Shown: positions 63,098 to 64,000 of the stretch, in pieces
How the letters are laid out: the number at the start of each line of letters is the position of its first letter
Position numbering within the stretch: position 1 is the first letter of the stretch
Source of the DNA: Caballeronia jiangsuensis
GTDB lineage: Bacteria > Pseudomonadota > Gammaproteobacteria > Burkholderiales > Burkholderiaceae
Length of the DNA stretch: 64,000 nucleotides
Assembly: GCA_000648925.1 (NCBI GenBank)
Contig: JFHF01000002.1
Location: 186,001-250,000 of the forward strand
Reading direction: 5' to 3'
Made by a program: the position numbers and the translations under genes
The notes under the pieces: model-generated
What the model saw: only the letters and a program-made list of their open reading frames with translations
Told to the model about the DNA's origin: nothing
Databases searched by the model: none

Positions 63098-64000
63098 TCA
63101 GTCCTGCAGGATCATCTGGCAATCTTCCGGCGCCCAGTCGAGCAGGACGGGCGCGCCGCGCACATGCGCCGCGGGCCTGCGATTGCCCTGCTGCTGCACG
63201 ACGATCCGCGTATCGCCGAAGAGCTTCACGTGATGCCGCACCACGCTGCCGAGCGTGATCGAATCTTCCAGCGTGCCGGCGTGACGCCTGCCGTCGGCGA
63301 TGGCGTTGTCGAGCGCGAGGTCCGTCATTTCCGGCGCGGGCTCCATGCGCACGCTTTCCGGCCGCACCAGCAGCTTGACCGCCGTGCCGCGCGCGATGCC
63401 CGGCGGGCTCATCGCGGCATGCAGCATGCCGAGCGGCGTCGAGACGATCGCATGCGGGCCCGCGTTGTCCTGCACCGTGCCCGCGATGAGATTCGCCGTG
63501 CCGATGAAGCTCGCCGCGAACACGGTGCGCGGCGAGCGATAGAGTTCGTCGGGCGTCGCGATCTGCTCGACGCGCCCCTGATTCATCAGCACGATGCGAT
63601 CGGACATCGACAGTGCTTCGTCCTGATCGTGCGTGACGTTGAGCATCGTGATGCCGAGTTCGGCATGCAGGCGGCGAATCTCGAACTGCATCTGCTCGCG
63701 CAGCTTCTTGTCGAGCGCGCCGAGCGGTTCATCGAGCAGGATCAACGCGGGGTTGTAGACGATGCAGCGCGCGAGCGACACGCGCTGCTGCTGCCCGCCC
63801 GACAATTCCTTCGGCTTGCGCGCGCCGATGTCGGGCAGGCGCACCATGTCGAGCACATCCTTCACCTTGCGGCGGATCTCGTCCTTCGGCAGCTTGCGCA
63901 CGCGCAGCGGGAACGCGATGTTGTCGAACACGCTCATGTGGGGCATCAGCGCATAGTTCTGGAACACCATCCCGAGACCGCGCGCGCTCGGCGGCGCATC
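63098..64000 (-). CDS. PotA/UgpC-type ABC importer ATPase, 5' end outside window
   Basis: The C-terminal 300 codons of an ABC ATPase are present; the Walker A motif lies beyond base 64000. Visible parts are the Q-loop (VFQNYALMPHMSVFDNIAFP), signature LSGGQQQRVSLARC, Walker B ALILLDEPLGALD, the H-loop NVTHDQDEALSMSD, and the TOBE domain ending in VLLDWAPEDCQMILQD. This is the type that energises uptake of polyamines, glycerol-3-phosphate, iron or organic acids. The permease and binding-protein genes are presumably further right. The gene ends 58 bases before the CoA ligase start. Confidence 0.88.
   Translation of the reverse strand, partial: DAPPSARGLGMVFQNYALMPHMSVFDNIAFPLRVRKLPKDEIRRKVKDVLDMVRLPDIGARKPKELSGGQQQRVSLARCIVYNPALILLDEPLGALDKKLREQMQFEIRRLHAELGITMLNVTHDQDEALSMSDRIVLMNQGRVEQIATPDELYRSPRTVFAASFIGTANLIAGTVQDNAGPHAIVSTPLGMLHAAMSPPGIARGTAVKLLVRPESVRMEPAPEMTDLALDNAIADGRRHAGTLEDSITLGSVVRHHVKLFGDTRIVVQQQGNRRPAAHVRGAPVLLDWAPEDCQMILQD

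Noticed and set aside
1..64000. Search for CRISPR arrays, tRNA or rRNA genes, riboswitches and replication origins
   Set aside because: No regularly spaced repeats, cloverleaf-like genes, rRNA stretches, iterons or known riboswitch cores were recognised by eye.

Overview
The window is high-GC DNA that looks like accessory sequence from a Burkholderiaceae chromosome or megaplasmid (Paraburkholderia/Caballeronia/Burkholderia-like). That placement is inferred from codon usage, the ytcA-mdtNOP synteny, the bufferin-type cluster, the cus cluster and the catabolic cassettes. No rRNA, tRNA, CRISPR array or replication origin was seen. At least four kinds of insertion-sequence debris mark it as mosaic.

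Region 1 (1-7105) is a catabolic cassette. A truncated crotonase resembling 6-oxocamphor hydrolase reads left. Reading right are an ACS-type MFS permease, a three-subunit molybdenum hydroxylase (Mo, FAD and 2Fe-2S subunits joined by overlapping stop/start codons), an EthD-like protein and a 3-hydroxyisobutyrate-dehydrogenase-like oxidoreductase. Two palindromic operator-like sites lie in the divergent gap. Region 2 (7289-10829) encodes a soluble MEDS-GAF hybrid histidine kinase and an AraC regulator.

Region 3 (10897-14526, minus) is a bufferin-type RiPP operon: a DUF2282 precursor with four cysteines, the MNIO/DUF692 enzyme, an unrecognised 325-aa protein, a DUF2063 partner and DoxX. The unrecognised protein sits between the two core maturation genes and is the best candidate here for an undescribed component. 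Region 4 (14843-19789, plus) is ytcA-mdtN-mdtO-mdtP, a complete tripartite efflux operon. Region 5 (20417-26716) is a 2,099-residue Gly-rich autotransporter with about 15 copies of an AQSIGGGGG-type repeat.

Region 6 (26805-33640, minus) is a copper/silver efflux operon: a Cys/Met-rich secreted protein, cusC, cusB with a fused CusF-like domain, cusA and cusF. The separate CusF has Met where the classical protein has Trp. Its upstream side abuts a deleted transposase remnant, followed by two related ISNCY-type elements in tandem (33988-37221). Region 7 (37525-43309) holds a GH13 enzyme, an RDD membrane protein, an orphan TatA, a sirtuin and a divergent FtsH-like AAA protease. An H-NS/IS256 chimeric remnant and a GC-poor MFS gene follow.

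Region 8 (45319-60392) is a sugar or sugar-acid utilisation locus. One minus-strand operon encodes a ribose-type ABC importer, an SMP-30 lactonase and a beta-propeller. One plus-strand operon encodes a PdxA-like dehydrogenase, an enolase-superfamily dehydratase, a DapA-family lyase, an MFS permease interrupted by an in-frame amber codon, a second propeller and a lactonase-type amidohydrolase. LysR regulators lie between the operons and at the far end. Region 9 (60519-64000, minus) has an amidohydrolase, an acyl-CoA ligase and a truncated PotA-type ABC ATPase, again of catabolic character.
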